DNA from: Actinomycetota bacterium
GTDB lineage: Bacteria; Actinomycetota; JAICYB01
Length of the DNA: 43,096 nucleotides
Assembly (NCBI GenBank): GCA_035540895.1
Contig: DATLFR010000063.1
Coordinates: forward strand, 1-43,096
Direction: 5' to 3'
Made by a program: the position numbers and the translations under genes. Positions 33,173 through 42,071 of this stretch are shown in pieces. The notes under the pieces were generated by a model that saw only the letters and a list, made by a program, of their open reading frames with translations, ran no database searches and was not told where the DNA came from. Numbering within the stretch: the stretch's first letter is position 1; every line of letters starts with the position of its first letter.

Positions 33173-35118
33173 GCGACCGCCCCTATCAACCGCGAGACCA
33201 TCCGGTCGAACTCACTGAGGTCGAGGGGCTTGATCAGGTACGCCGCGGCCCCTCCGGCGAGGACCCGGCGACGGCGGGGCGACGAGACGTCTGCTGAGAG
33301 CACCGCGACGGGGATGTCCCTCGTCCGGGGATCGGAGCGCAGGCGGTCCAGGAGCTGCTCCCCCGACATGTCGGGGAGATCCAGATCGATGAGGATCACG
33401 TCGGGGCGGTGGACCCGTGCGAGCTGGAGGCCCAACCCCGCCTGCATCGCGGAAAGGATCTTCACGTCCGTTCGGTCGGCCAGCATGTGCTCGATCAAAC
33501 CAAGGCTGGCGAGGTTGTCCTCCACGTAAAGGACGGTGTGCACCAGCCCACTCGCGGGCGCACGCACGTCGGTGACCACGCGTGCCGTCGGGGGGGCCGA
33601 GGCCGGCAGGTTCACGGTGAACCGGGTGCCGACGTCAGGGGTGGACTCGACCTCGATCGTCCCGTCCATCGCCTCGACCAGGCGTTTCGCCAGCGCCAGG
33701 CCCAGTCCCGTCCCCTGCACCGAGGTGTGCTCGGCTCCCAGTCGCTCGAACGGCGTGTAGAGCGACGCTGTCCTATCCGCGCTCATCCCCATGCCGGTAT
33801 CGCTCACGAACAGCTGTATGACGGGCCCCATCGCCGCCCACGACACGCTGACCGAGCCCTCCGGGTGGTTGTACTTCACAGCGTTGGAGAGCAGGTTGAG
33901 AACGACCTGCTTCAGGCGCTGGTGGTCGGCATGCACGAACACGTCGTCCGGACAGGACTGGACGAACACGGATATCCCTTCCTGAGCTGCGATCGGCTTC
34001 ATGAGATCGGTGGTCTCGGTGACGACGGCCAGGACGCTCACGGCCTCGCACGAGAGGGACAACTTGTCGGCCTCGATCCGGGAGATGTCGAGGACCTCGT
34101 CGATCAGTGCGAGCAGGTGCCGACCGCCCTTGAGTATGTGATGGACCTTCGCCAGGTCCGGCCCGGAGATGGTTCCCGTGTCGAGCAGCTGCGCGAACCC
34201 AAGGATCGCGTTCAGGGGAGTTCGCAGCTCGTGGGACATGCGGGACAGGAAGGCTGACTTCGCTCTGTCTGCGGTCTCGGCAGCCTCTTTCGCCATCTCG
34301 AGGTCCGCGGAACGGGCCACCTGCTCCGCCATCGCGACGGACTCCGACAGGTCGCGCAGCACGATCACGGCTCCGGTGACCGCTCCTCGTCTGTCGTGGA
34401 TCGGGGCGACCGAACCGTCGACGTGCATCTCGGAACCGTTCAGGCCGAGGAGTAGGCATCCGTCCGGGAGACGCAGGGTCCTGTCGCGATCGAGCGCCGG
34501 TCCGACCTGATCCGCGAGGGGGGACCTCGTGGCCGCGTCCACCATCCGGACCGTGTCCATGAGCGGGGCTCCCAGTCCTTGCTCTCGGGAGAGGCCCGTC
34601 ATCCGCTCGGCTACCGGGTTGAGGAAGGTGATGCGTCCATCCTCCCCCGCGCAGATGACACCATCCCCGATGCAATGAAGTGTCACCTGGGCGTTCTCCT
34701 TCTCCGCGAAGAGCGCCTCCTCCAAGGCCTTTCGTTCAACGGCGTACCTCAGGGCACGGTCGATGCCTCGCGAGTCGATCTGCCCCTTCACCAGGTAATC
34801 CTGTGCGCCCTCCTGCAGGGCCCCTAGAGCGAGGTCAGTGTCGTCCGTCCCGGTCAGCACGACGATCGGGACGCCCGGGGCGGCCGCCTGCGCCCGGCTC
34901 ACCGGAGTCAGCCCGTCGGTGTCGGGAAGACCCAGGTCCAGGAGGATGATGTCGGTCGCGGTGGCGGCCAGATGGGTCTCAGCGTCCCTCATGGTCTCTA
35001 CGTGTGAGACCTTCGTGGCGCCAAGGCTGCCCTCACGAAGCATCTCCCGCAAGAGCCTCGCGTCGCCTGCGTTGTCCTCGATCAGTAACAGCCGGGCTGA
35101 TCCCTGCGACGGGTTCAC
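33169..35118 (-). CDS. Hybrid kinase REC-PAS-HisKA-HATPase-REC
   Basis: 649 residues. N-terminal receiver (LLLIEDNAGDARL; IILLDLGLPDTDG). A PAS domain (LHCIGDGVICAGEDGRITFLNPVAERMTG). HisKA SHELRTPLNAILGFAQLL. HATPase (LKQVVLNLLSNAVKYN; SDTGMGMS; GTGLGLALAKRLVEAMDG). A second receiver at the C-terminus (TVLYVEDN; VILIDLDLPDMSGE; IKPLDL). Cytosolic. The GTG start at 35118 overlaps the upstream stop as GTGA. Two receivers flanking a kinase suggest an internal phosphorelay. Confidence 0.94.
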   Translation of the reverse strand: MNPSQGSARLLLIEDNAGDARLLREMLREGSLGATKVSHVETMRDAETHLAATATDIILLDLGLPDTDGLTPVSRAQAAAPGVPIVVLTGTDDTDLALGALQEGAQDYLVKGQIDSRGIDRALRYAVERKALEEALFAEKENAQVTLHCIGDGVICAGEDGRITFLNPVAERMTGLSREQGLGAPLMDTVRMVDAATRSPLADQVGPALDRDRTLRLPDGCLLLGLNGSEMHVDGSVAPIHDRRGAVTGAVIVLRDLSESVAMAEQVARSADLEMAKEAAETADRAKSAFLSRMSHELRTPLNAILGFAQLLDTGTISGPDLAKVHHILKGGRHLLALIDEVLDISRIEADKLSLSCEAVSVLAVVTETTDLMKPIAAQEGISVFVQSCPDDVFVHADHQRLKQVVLNLLSNAVKYNHPEGSVSVSWAAMGPVIQLFVSDTGMGMSADRTASLYTPFERLGAEHTSVQGTGLGLALAKRLVEAMDGTIEVESTPDVGTRFTVNLPASAPPTARVVTDVRAPASGLVHTVLYVEDNLASLGLIEHMLADRTDVKILSAMQAGLGLQLARVHRPDVILIDLDLPDMSGEQLLDRLRSDPRTRDIPVAVLSADVSSPRRRRVLAGGAAAYLIKPLDLSEFDRMVSRLIGAVA

Positions 35119-35567
35119 TTCTGGGCTCGTTGGGGCAGCCTGGCTTTGCTCCAGAAGTCGTTGATGCTCTGCACGAGGTCGTTGAAGGCCACGAGTTGGA
35201 CGGGCTTGCTGAGATAGGAGTTGGCACGCAACTCGTAGCTCTTCAGGATGTCAGCCTCTGCTTCGGACGTCGTGAGGATCACGGTCGGGATCGTCTTGAG
35301 CGCGTCTTCCTCCTTGATGAGGGCGAGAACCTCTCGACCGTCCATACGTGGGAGGTTGAGGTCCAGGAGTATCAGGTCGGGGCGCGGCGCGTGCTCGTGC
35401 TCTCCCTCCTGCCTGAGGAATGTCATCGCTTCCACACCGTCGTAAGCGACGTGCAAGCGGACATGTCCGTTGGTCTCGCTGAACGCCTCACGCGTCAGCC
35501 TGACGTCCCCGGGACTGTCTTCGACCAGGAGCACGTCCATCGGCGCCGAGGGACTCGCGGTCGTCAT
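35115..35567 (-). CDS. Single-domain response regulator (Rcp1-like)
   Basis: 150 residues made only of a receiver domain: VLLVEDSPGDVRL acidic pocket, phospho-Asp in LILLDLNLPRMDG, TVILTTSEAEADI, and YLSKPVQLVAF. This matches the Rcp1 group, which partners phytochrome-like kinases. It lacks a DNA-binding domain and so acts as a phosphate shuttle. ATG 35567 overlaps the stop of the upstream PAS kinase (ATGA), its likely phosphodonor. Confidence 0.94.
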   Translation of the reverse strand: MTTASPSAPMDVLLVEDSPGDVRLTREAFSETNGHVRLHVAYDGVEAMTFLRQEGEHEHAPRPDLILLDLNLPRMDGREVLALIKEEDALKTIPTVILTTSEAEADILKSYELRANSYLSKPVQLVAFNDLVQSINDFWSKARLPQRAQK

Positions 35568-37441
35568 GATGCACCCCCGACGGCCGTCATCGTGAAGCGG
35601 AAGGTGGAGCCCGCGCCCTTCACCGATTCGACCGAGATCGATCCACCGTGCCGCTCAGCGATCTTCTTGCAGATCGCGAGCCCGATCCCGGTTCCCTCGA
35701 ACTCGTCTCTCTTGTGCAGTCTCTGGAACATCCCGAAGATCCTTTCGAAGTATTCAGGCGCGATACCCAGCCCGTTGTCCTGAACAGAGAATGTCCAACC
35801 CTCCAACTCGTCGCCGGTCGCGGAAACGTGCACCGTCGGCGTCCCCCCCGCCTGGTACTTGATCGCGTTGCCAACGAGGTTCTGGAAGAGCTGCGTCAGT
35901 TGGGCTCGATCGGCGAGAACGGGAGGGAGGGGATCATGCGTCACGACCGCTCCGCTCTCGTCGATGGCCGCTTGGAGATTCCGCATCGCGTCGCCCAAGG
36001 CATCGTCACTCGCGGTGGGCTCGAGCTCACGGCCCTTCGTCGCGACGCGCGAGACGGAGAGGAGGTCCTGGATCAGACGCTGCATGCGGTTCGCACCATC
36101 CACGGCGAAAGCGATGAACTCATCCGCGTCGGCATCGAGCCTCCCCGAGTAGCGCTTCGACAGCAGCTGCGTGTAGCTCGACACCATCCGCAGGGGCTCC
36201 TGCAGGTCATGGGAGGCGATGTAGGCGAACTGTCCGAGCTCCTCGTTGGAGCGCTGCAGCTCCCCCAGCTTCACCAGTAGGTTCGCCTCGGCTGCTTTGC
36301 GAACGCTGATGTCGCGTATCGCCGCCGTCACTACGACGCCCTCGTCGCTCTCGAGCGGACTCAGCATGATCTCTATCGGGAACTCGCTGTTGTCCTTCCG
36401 ACGCCCGGTCAACTCGATGCCGGTTCCGATGCGTTGGGCGAGGGCGTCGGCTGGGGAACGCAGTCCGTCCGCAGCCAGACGCTCGGCGAAACCTTCGGGA
36501 ACTATCTGCGTGATCTGTTGACCCACCAGTTCTTCGCGCCTGTAGCCGAACTGCCTCTCGGCCTGCGCGTTGAGCAGAAGGATCTCCCCTTGCTCGCCGA
36601 CGGCGACGATGGCATCCGGCGCCGCTTCGAGGAGGCCCCGGTACTTCGCCTCCGTCTGAGCCAACTGGCTCTCAGACGCCTTGCGCACGCTGATGTCTCG
36701 GATCGCTGCCGTTACGAGGATCTCTTCGGCGCTGGCCAGCGGGCTGAGCATTATCTCGATAGGGAACTCGACACCGCTCTTGCGGCACCCTACGAGCTCC
36801 AAGCCCGTCCCGATCTCCTGTGTCAGGGCGTCGGCTGGCGTTCTGAGGGCGTCGGTCACCAGCCGCTCACTGAACCCTGCAGGGATGATGTTGGTGACTG
36901 GCTGGCCCACGAGTTCGTCCCGGTGGTACCCGAACTGTTTCTCCGCCTGCAGATTCAGCATCACGATCTCTCCGGACCCATCCACGACCACCATGGCGTC
37001 GGGGGCCGCTTCCAGCAGGCCCCGGTACCTCGCTCCGGCTTCTTTGCTTTCGTTCAGGTCGTGGCTGAACTCGGAGAAGCCCCTGAGTGACCCGTCTGGA
37101 CCCCGCAGGGCGGTGAACGTCAGCCGGGCCAGGAACCGGGAGCCGTCCTTGCGAACGCGCATGCCTGTCACCTCGTGCCGGCCCTGCTCCGCGGCGAGCC
37201 GCAGGACCTCCGCCGGCCTCCCCCGGGCGACATCGTCCGGAGGGAAGAAGCAGGCGAAATCGCGACCCACGATCTCGTCTGCGGTGTAACCCTTCAAGCG
37301 CTCTGCGCCGGCGTTCCACATCAGGACCCGCCCGCTCACGTCGAGCAGCACGACGGCATGCTCCTGTATCGAGTCCAGCAGCATCGGGTACATGTCCTCG
37401 TGCCCGAGGGCCGGATCGCGGCCGGCGGCCGTGGTTGTCAT
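35564..37441 (-). CDS. PAS-PAS-PAS sensor histidine kinase (phytochrome-like kinase module)
   Basis: 625 residues. PAS1 (residues ~20-130: HAVVLLDVSGRVLMWNAGAERLKGYTADEIVG). PAS2 (~140-260) and PAS3 (~265-385) are highly similar to each other, both starting KYRGLLEAAPDA or RYRGLLEAAPDA and ending AAIRDISVRKA. The kinase has ASHDLQEPLRMVSSYTQLL, the phytochrome-type phospho-His motif, then LTQLFQNLVGNAIKYQ, DNGLGIAPEYFERIFGMFQRLH and GTGIGLAICKKIAERHGG. There is no GAF/PHY photosensor and no membrane segment. It starts ATG 37441 with ATGA overlap. Confidence 0.94.
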   Translation of the reverse strand: MTTTAAGRDPALGHEDMYPMLLDSIQEHAVVLLDVSGRVLMWNAGAERLKGYTADEIVGRDFACFFPPDDVARGRPAEVLRLAAEQGRHEVTGMRVRKDGSRFLARLTFTALRGPDGSLRGFSEFSHDLNESKEAGARYRGLLEAAPDAMVVVDGSGEIVMLNLQAEKQFGYHRDELVGQPVTNIIPAGFSERLVTDALRTPADALTQEIGTGLELVGCRKSGVEFPIEIMLSPLASAEEILVTAAIRDISVRKASESQLAQTEAKYRGLLEAAPDAIVAVGEQGEILLLNAQAERQFGYRREELVGQQITQIVPEGFAERLAADGLRSPADALAQRIGTGIELTGRRKDNSEFPIEIMLSPLESDEGVVVTAAIRDISVRKAAEANLLVKLGELQRSNEELGQFAYIASHDLQEPLRMVSSYTQLLSKRYSGRLDADADEFIAFAVDGANRMQRLIQDLLSVSRVATKGRELEPTASDDALGDAMRNLQAAIDESGAVVTHDPLPPVLADRAQLTQLFQNLVGNAIKYQAGGTPTVHVSATGDELEGWTFSVQDNGLGIAPEYFERIFGMFQRLHKRDEFEGTGIGLAICKKIAERHGGSISVESVKGAGSTFRFTMTAVGGAS

Positions 37442-38373
37442 AGGGAGAGCTCCTTCTGATCGTCAGAGAAGTGGTCGGAGGCCGGCCGCCACGGGGGATC
37501 GTCGACCAGGCCGAGGAATCGAGGGATGTCGAGAGGCTTCGTGACGAACGCTGCCGCACCCGACTCGATCAGCCGTCGGCGTACACGAGGTGAAGCATCG
37601 GCGGACACGACGACCACGGGGATATGAGATGTGCGGCGGTCGACGAGGAGCCGACGAAGGACCTCCTCTCCCCCCATGTCGGGGAGGTCGAGGTCGAGGA
37701 GTACGAGGTCGGGCAGCGCATCACGAGCCAGATCCAACCCTGCTAGGCCGCGTGTGGCCGTCAGCAGCGTCACGCCGGCGCGGGCGCCGAGCGCTTCCTC
37801 GACGAGTTCCAGGTTGGCAGGGTTGTCTTCTACGTAGACGACCGTCATCGGCGACGTCTCGTCGTCCAGCCGGGGGTAGGTACGTCGGGCCCGGATCGCG
37901 CCGTCCGGTGGTCGATGGTGTCTCGTCTCGGCGGCCGGGAGGTTCAAATGATGGGCTCCCCCTCCGGCTGGGTGGACCCAGACGACGACCTCACCGCCCA
38001 TCGACTCGGCGAGGCGATCCGCCTGAGGGAACTCCTCAGGAGCAGTCGCTGCACCGTCGCAGACCACTATCGATACCCGCGACTCGGAAGGCTTGAGCCA
38101 CGAGACGCGGATGTGACCTCCACCCGCGCTCCTCTGCATGCCGCGTTGCACTAGCAGGGTCAGGACGCGCGACAAGGCCCGCTCATCAGCCATCACCGAC
38201 GTCCGCTCTGCTCCCGCGGCAACGAGCAGTTGGACCCCTGTCTGATCCGGCGAGGCTCCTGCGGCCGTCAGAACGGACCGGACGACCGGCTCCACCTCCA
38301 CAGCTTCGAGCACCAGCGTCGGGCACGACGCGACGGCATGCGCCTCTGGGTGAGCAGGTTCATCCGAGGCCAT
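37438..38373 (-). CDS. Degenerate HATPase-like region plus receiver domain
   Basis: 311 residues. The first ~180 loosely resemble an HATPase module without its nucleotide motifs (ADERALSRVLTLLVQRGMQRS; IRVSWLKPSESRVSIVVCDGA; LAESMGGEVVVW). The C-terminal ~125 are a normal receiver (TVVYVEDNPANLELVEEAL; LVLLDLDLPDMGGEE; TKPLD). ATG 38373 follows AAGGA. It is the first gene of the operon, divergent from the OmpR-type regulator. Its receiver closely resembles the C-terminal receiver of the hybrid kinase at 33169. Confidence 0.85.
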   Translation of the reverse strand: MASDEPAHPEAHAVASCPTLVLEAVEVEPVVRSVLTAAGASPDQTGVQLLVAAGAERTSVMADERALSRVLTLLVQRGMQRSAGGGHIRVSWLKPSESRVSIVVCDGAATAPEEFPQADRLAESMGGEVVVWVHPAGGGAHHLNLPAAETRHHRPPDGAIRARRTYPRLDDETSPMTVVYVEDNPANLELVEEALGARAGVTLLTATRGLAGLDLARDALPDLVLLDLDLPDMGGEEVLRRLLVDRRTSHIPVVVVSADASPRVRRRLIESGAAAFVTKPLDIPRFLGLVDDPPWRPASDHFSDDQKELSL

Positions 38374-38436
38374 GACCGGTCCTTCTTCGGGTAGACGGGC
38401 GGGAGGCGCCCTGTGTCTGAGTCTGCCCCGACCTGC

Positions 38437-38453
38437 GTGAATGCGGAGTGAAC
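38437..38453. promoter_or_regulatory. 11-bp-period direct repeat, OmpR/PhoP-type site
   Basis: GTGAATGCGGAGTGAAC on the plus strand. On the minus strand it reads GTTCACTCCGCATTCAC: two TTCAC units 11 bases apart, like the PHO boxes of Streptomyces (GTTCACC repeats). It lies in the 169-base divergent region between an OmpR-type regulator and the signalling operon. Confidence 0.5.
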
Positions 38454-38542
38454 GCCTTGCGAAGGACGCCGACCCGCGGCACCCGTTAGGATTCCCCTGC
38501 CGCGAGGCAAGCTCGGTTGCCGCGGAGGGGGCCAGCTCGCTC

Positions 38543-39232
38543 ATGACTAGCGTTCTCGTCGTCTATCCACACGACGATGGGGCTCGACCGAACCTGCTCG
38601 GCCTGCGCGAACACGGCATCACGGCCTCGGTTGCCCGCTCCGCGGAGGAGGCGATGGGTCGGGCCGCGGAGGTTCGTCCCGACCTCATGGTGGTCGAGCT
38701 CGAGCGGGCCGACTCAGCCGGGATCGACCTGATCCGGGAGGTCCGGCGGTGGTCGGACCTCCCTCTGATCATCGTCTCCTCCGTCGGGGACCTCGCCACC
38801 AAGGTCGAAGCATTGGAAGCCGGCGCGGATGACTACCTCACGAAGCCGGCCGAGGACGAAGAACTGGTCGCGCGCATCGAGGCCGTCCTGCGGCGGTCCG
38901 TCTCCGGGAGCACGAGGCACGGCCTACTCACCTTCGGGGACCTCAGCGTCGACCTGCGGCGCCGGCTCGCGACGATGGCCGGGGTTCCCATCCACCTCTC
39001 GGACACCGAGTACAGACTGCTGGCCATGTTCGTCTGCCACCCCGGGACGCTGCTGAGTCACGACGAGCTCCTCCGGGCGATGTCCGGGGGGGTGGGGGCC
39101 GAAGCGAGCACCCTCAGGGTGTACGTCCGTCGCCTACGGCGCGCGCTCGGCGAAGGACCCTCCGGGACCCATCACATCGCGAACGAGCCTGGGCTTGGGT
39201 ACCGCTGGCTCACTGAACCCGACAGCCCTTGA
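38543..39232 (+). CDS. OmpR-family response regulator with Glu at the phospho-acceptor position
   Basis: 229 residues. The receiver has HDD at 10-12 for the acidic pocket, and the conserved Lys in YLTKPAEDEEL. The phospho-acceptor position, in PDLMVVELERADSAG, is Glu52 instead of Asp. The C-terminal winged helix is intact (LLTFGDLSVDLRRRLATMAG; LSDTEYRLLAMFVCHPG; STLRVYVRRLRRALGE; IANEPGLGYRW). An Asp-to-Glu change can mimic phosphorylation, so it may be always active or controlled otherwise. ATG 38543 has only a distant GGAGG. Confidence 0.93.
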   Translation: MTSVLVVYPHDDGARPNLLGLREHGITASVARSAEEAMGRAAEVRPDLMVVELERADSAGIDLIREVRRWSDLPLIIVSSVGDLATKVEALEAGADDYLTKPAEDEELVARIEAVLRRSVSGSTRHGLLTFGDLSVDLRRRLATMAGVPIHLSDTEYRLLAMFVCHPGTLLSHDELLRAMSGGVGAEASTLRVYVRRLRRALGEGPSGTHHIANEPGLGYRWLTEPDSP

Positions 39233-39349
39233 CGCGGCCCGGCCAGCGATCCGGGGCTCGCGGGAGGAATCATCCGGGATCAGCTAGCGCATCTCGCCGC
39301 GGCGCGGACGAAACGCACCCGTATGAGAGTCACGGCGCCCTGGCCCCGG

Positions 39350-39865
39350 CTAGACGTCCACGATCGGCCCAGGTTCCTCGATCCCGATCCCGCCGAGCGC
39401 TTCGAAGATCTCGCGCATCAGTGCGTGGTCACGTTCCGCGTCGAACGGGACGCTCGCACGGAGCCCGCGCTCGTAGTTCCACACCGGCCCGCTGCGGTAC
39501 GGCTCCGGTTCGGTCGTGTAACGGGGGAAGATGTGCGCGTGCAGAGCCGGGTCGGAGTTTCCCAGGATCTCGTAGTTGGTACGGATGGCGTCGGTGACAG
39601 CCAGGAGCGCGTCCCCGACGGCAACCATGTCGGCGAGGAAGATGGCGCGCTCGCTGCCCCGGAGATGGTTGACGCTGGGCACGACCGGATCGGGAAGCAG
39701 GAGACAGTAGCCGCGCAGGTGCTGACTGTCGCCCAGGACGACCCACCCCGAGCGGAGCCGACCGATGACGGTAGGGTTCGCTCCTGCTCTAGCGGACGCC
39801 ACCCGCTCGTGGATGAGTGTCTGCACCGAAGGATCTCCGGACCGGAAGCCGATCATGCATCTCAT
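39350..39865 (-). CDS. HIT-like nucleotide-binding protein
   Basis: 171 residues. HLRGYCLLLPDPVVPSVNHLRGSE and the end LHAHIFPRYTTEPEPYRSGPVW follow the HIT plan. The catalytic triad H-x-H-x-H reads H-A-H-I-F, so the third His is Phe. Known HIT proteins hydrolyse or transfer nucleotides; activity here is doubtful. The start is uncertain: ATG 39865 or the Met three codons later. It converges with the OmpR-type regulator. Confidence 0.75.
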   Translation of the reverse strand: MRCMIGFRSGDPSVQTLIHERVASARAGANPTVIGRLRSGWVVLGDSQHLRGYCLLLPDPVVPSVNHLRGSERAIFLADMVAVGDALLAVTDAIRTNYEILGNSDPALHAHIFPRYTTEPEPYRSGPVWNYERGLRASVPFDAERDHALMREIFEALGGIGIEEPGPIVDV

Positions 39866-40002
39866 CACGTAGGCAGGAGGGAGCGTCCCCGACAGATGTG
39901 GTCCAAGACTCCCTGGGCGGCCGAGCCCCCCGTCCGACCCGGTGCGCGCCCCGGCGGTACCCGCTACGGGAGCCACCGCGGTGACCCCCGGCGATCATCT
40001 CC

Positions 40003-40740
40003 ATGACCGACGCTATCTTCAGCGACGGTCGCTTGGCCGAGATCTACGATCCCCTCGACCACGACAGATCTGACCTCGATCTCTACCTGTCGCTCGTAGA
40101 GGAGGTCAGGGCGCATACGATCATCGACATCGGATGCGGCACGGGAACCTTCGCCTGCCTGCTCGCGACCCGCGGGTACAGCGTCGTGGCTGTGGACCCG
40201 GCTCGCGCTTCCATCGATGTCGCGCGGCGCAAGCCAGGCGCCGAGCGCGTGCGATGGGTGGTAGGGGGCGTCACCGATCTGCCCGACACCCAGGCCGACG
40301 CCGTGACGATGACGGGGAACGTCGCGCAGGTGTTCCTGTCCGATGCCGAGTGGTCCACGGTGCTCGACGGGGCGCGCCGTGCCCTCAGGCCCGGAGGACA
40401 CCTGATGTTCGAGGTCCGCGACCCCGCCGATGAGGCATGGCGGCGCTGGACGAGGGAGCTCTCTCACAGGCGCGTGACGATCCCGGACGTTGGCCCGGTC
40501 CGGACGTGGGTCGACGTCACCCGCGTCGACCTGCCGCTCGTGTCCTTCCGCTGGACGTTCGAGTTCGAGAGGGATGCGTCGGTCCTCACATCGGACTCGA
40601 CCCTCAGGTTCCGCGATCGCCCCGAGGTCGAGCGATCCCTGGCAGAAGCCGGTTTCGTGGTGGAGGACGTGCGTGACGCTCCGGACCGACCAGGCCGCGA
40701 GCTGGTCTTCATCGCGCAACGGCGCGAAGTTGAGTCTTGA
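40003..40740 (+). CDS. Class I SAM-dependent methyltransferase
   Basis: 245 residues. Motif I is TIIDIGCGTGTFACLLA, and the acidic ribose-binding residue is in VVAVDPARASID. Motif II/III positions are ADAVTMTGNVAQVF and RRALRPGGHLMFEVRDP. It belongs to the methyltransferase 11/25-type small-molecule group; substrate unknown. It starts 137 bases from the divergent HIT-like gene. No ribosome-binding site is seen. Confidence 0.9.
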   Translation: MTDAIFSDGRLAEIYDPLDHDRSDLDLYLSLVEEVRAHTIIDIGCGTGTFACLLATRGYSVVAVDPARASIDVARRKPGAERVRWVVGGVTDLPDTQADAVTMTGNVAQVFLSDAEWSTVLDGARRALRPGGHLMFEVRDPADEAWRRWTRELSHRRVTIPDVGPVRTWVDVTRVDLPLVSFRWTFEFERDASVLTSDSTLRFRDRPEVERSLAEAGFVVEDVRDAPDRPGRELVFIAQRREVES

Positions 40741-40921
40741 CGAGAGAACGGGGTGAACCGCATGGTTGGGGCGAGCTCGAGCTCGCGACGGGGGTGCGCC
40801 ACCCGCACCCGTGTGGCCGTCTCCTCGGCTTCGCGGCGCGGAGGCTCGGACGTCGTCGTGAACGTACGGACGGGGATCATGGCGACGCATCCGGGTTCGA
40901 GGTGTTCCCTCTGATGGTGGC

Positions 40922-41563
40922 ATGGGAGTTCACCCGGGGAGCCGGAGGGTGAGACGCCGCTCCCCTGCCGTACGGCCGGAGCCGCGCCCCGACGGATCCA
41001 CACGTCTGCTCGCTCTCGGTGGCGTCGTCGGACCCGCCGCCTTCGTCGCTGCCTGGGCGATCGGAGGAGCCCGCGCCGTCGGCTACTCGCCCGTGGAGGA
41101 CGCGATCAGCCGGCTCGCGGCCGTCGGTGCCCCGACCCGTCCCGGCATGACGGCCGGGTTCATCACGTTCGGTGTGGGTGTGCCGCTCTACGGCCTCGCC
41201 TTGAGACGGGTCCTCCCGGGCCCCGCCTGGGCCTTCGCCGTCGCCACCGGCCTCGCCACCCTCGCTGTCGCCGCCCTCCCCCTCGATGCGGGGGTGGACG
41301 AGGCTCACGGCGTCGCGGCCGGCCTCGGCTACGCGACCCTGGCCGGCGTGCCGTTGTCAGCGGCGCCCTACCTGCAGGGGAGGCGGGCCACCGCCGCCGC
41401 GCTGGCCGCCGGGGCAGCTACGGCCGGGCTCCTCATCGCCACCCTGGGCGGAGGTCGCCACGGACTGCTCCAGCGAAGCGGTCTCGCGGCTACGGACGTC
41501 TGGATCGCTGTGACCGCCGCGAAGCTGGCCGTCCGGGCACGGCTGGAGAGCCCGGGCGGTTAG
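40922..41563 (+). CDS. DUF998-type membrane protein
   Basis: 213 residues with about six hydrophobic segments (LLALGGVVGPAAFVAAWAIGG; GMTAGFITFGVGVPLYGLAL; AWAFAVATGLATLAVAALPLDAG; VAAGLGYATLAGVPLSAAPYL; AAALAAGAATAGLLIATLGG; a last weak one). SPVEDAISRLAAVGAP and the D-A-G-x-D-x-x-H pattern in the third loop fit DUF998. Function unknown. The ~180 bases before it hold no gene that I can support. Confidence 0.8.
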   Translation: MGVHPGSRRVRRRSPAVRPEPRPDGSTRLLALGGVVGPAAFVAAWAIGGARAVGYSPVEDAISRLAAVGAPTRPGMTAGFITFGVGVPLYGLALRRVLPGPAWAFAVATGLATLAVAALPLDAGVDEAHGVAAGLGYATLAGVPLSAAPYLQGRRATAAALAAGAATAGLLIATLGGGRHGLLQRSGLAATDVWIAVTAAKLAVRARLESPGG

Positions 41564-41578
41564 AACCGACCGTCCAGG

Positions 41579-41584
41579 TATCTT
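41579..41584 (+). promoter_or_regulatory. Leaderless -10 box of the broken LLM gene
   Basis: TATCTT, six bases, then the GTG at 41591: the same geometry as upstream of 2647, 23719 and 42409. Confidence 0.4.
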
Positions 41585-41590
41585 CTCGAC

Positions 41591-41909
41591 GTGCGATTCA
41601 GCATCTGGCCGACGCCCGGTTCAACGTGGGAGGAATCCTCGCGCTGATCCGGCGCTGCGAGGCCACCGGCTGGGACGGCGTCTACTTCGCCGACCACTTC
41701 ATGCCGAACGGTCCGGACGCCACGCCCCTGGACGGAGACATCATCGAGTGCTGGTCCGTGCTGGCGGCGATAGCGGCCTCCGTGCCGCGCCTGAGGATCG
41801 CCCCGCTCGTCACGAGCGTCACGTCCCAGCCTTCCCTTTCGACAACCTCCAACACGCGTTCGAGACCTGCGACATGTTCATCGAGACGGTCGCCCCCTCG
41901 TTCCGCTGA
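41591..41909 (+). pseudogene. Broken LLM-class (F420/flavin) oxidoreductase
   Basis: VRFSIWPTPGSTWEE in one frame is followed after a one-base shift by ILALIRRCEATGWDGVYFAD, then DIIECWSVLAAIAASVP and IAPLVTSVT. The sequence then jumps directly to the family's C-terminal end, FDNLQHAFETCDMFIETVAPSF, in another frame with a stop at 41907. The catalytic core of ~150 residues is deleted. Two frameshifts plus the deletion make it non-functional. Confidence 0.8.
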
Positions 41910-42071
41910 CCCGCCGAACCGGGCGCTTCACCGCCGCCGGGTCGCGAGCCGGACCGGCTCTGAGCATCCGACCTGCACCGAACCTCCACCGTTCACGACG
42001 GACCCGCTGACATCGGCGTCCTAGGCTCGCTCAGTGGTCGCATCCGGTGGTCGAGCAGGGAGGAGCGCGTC

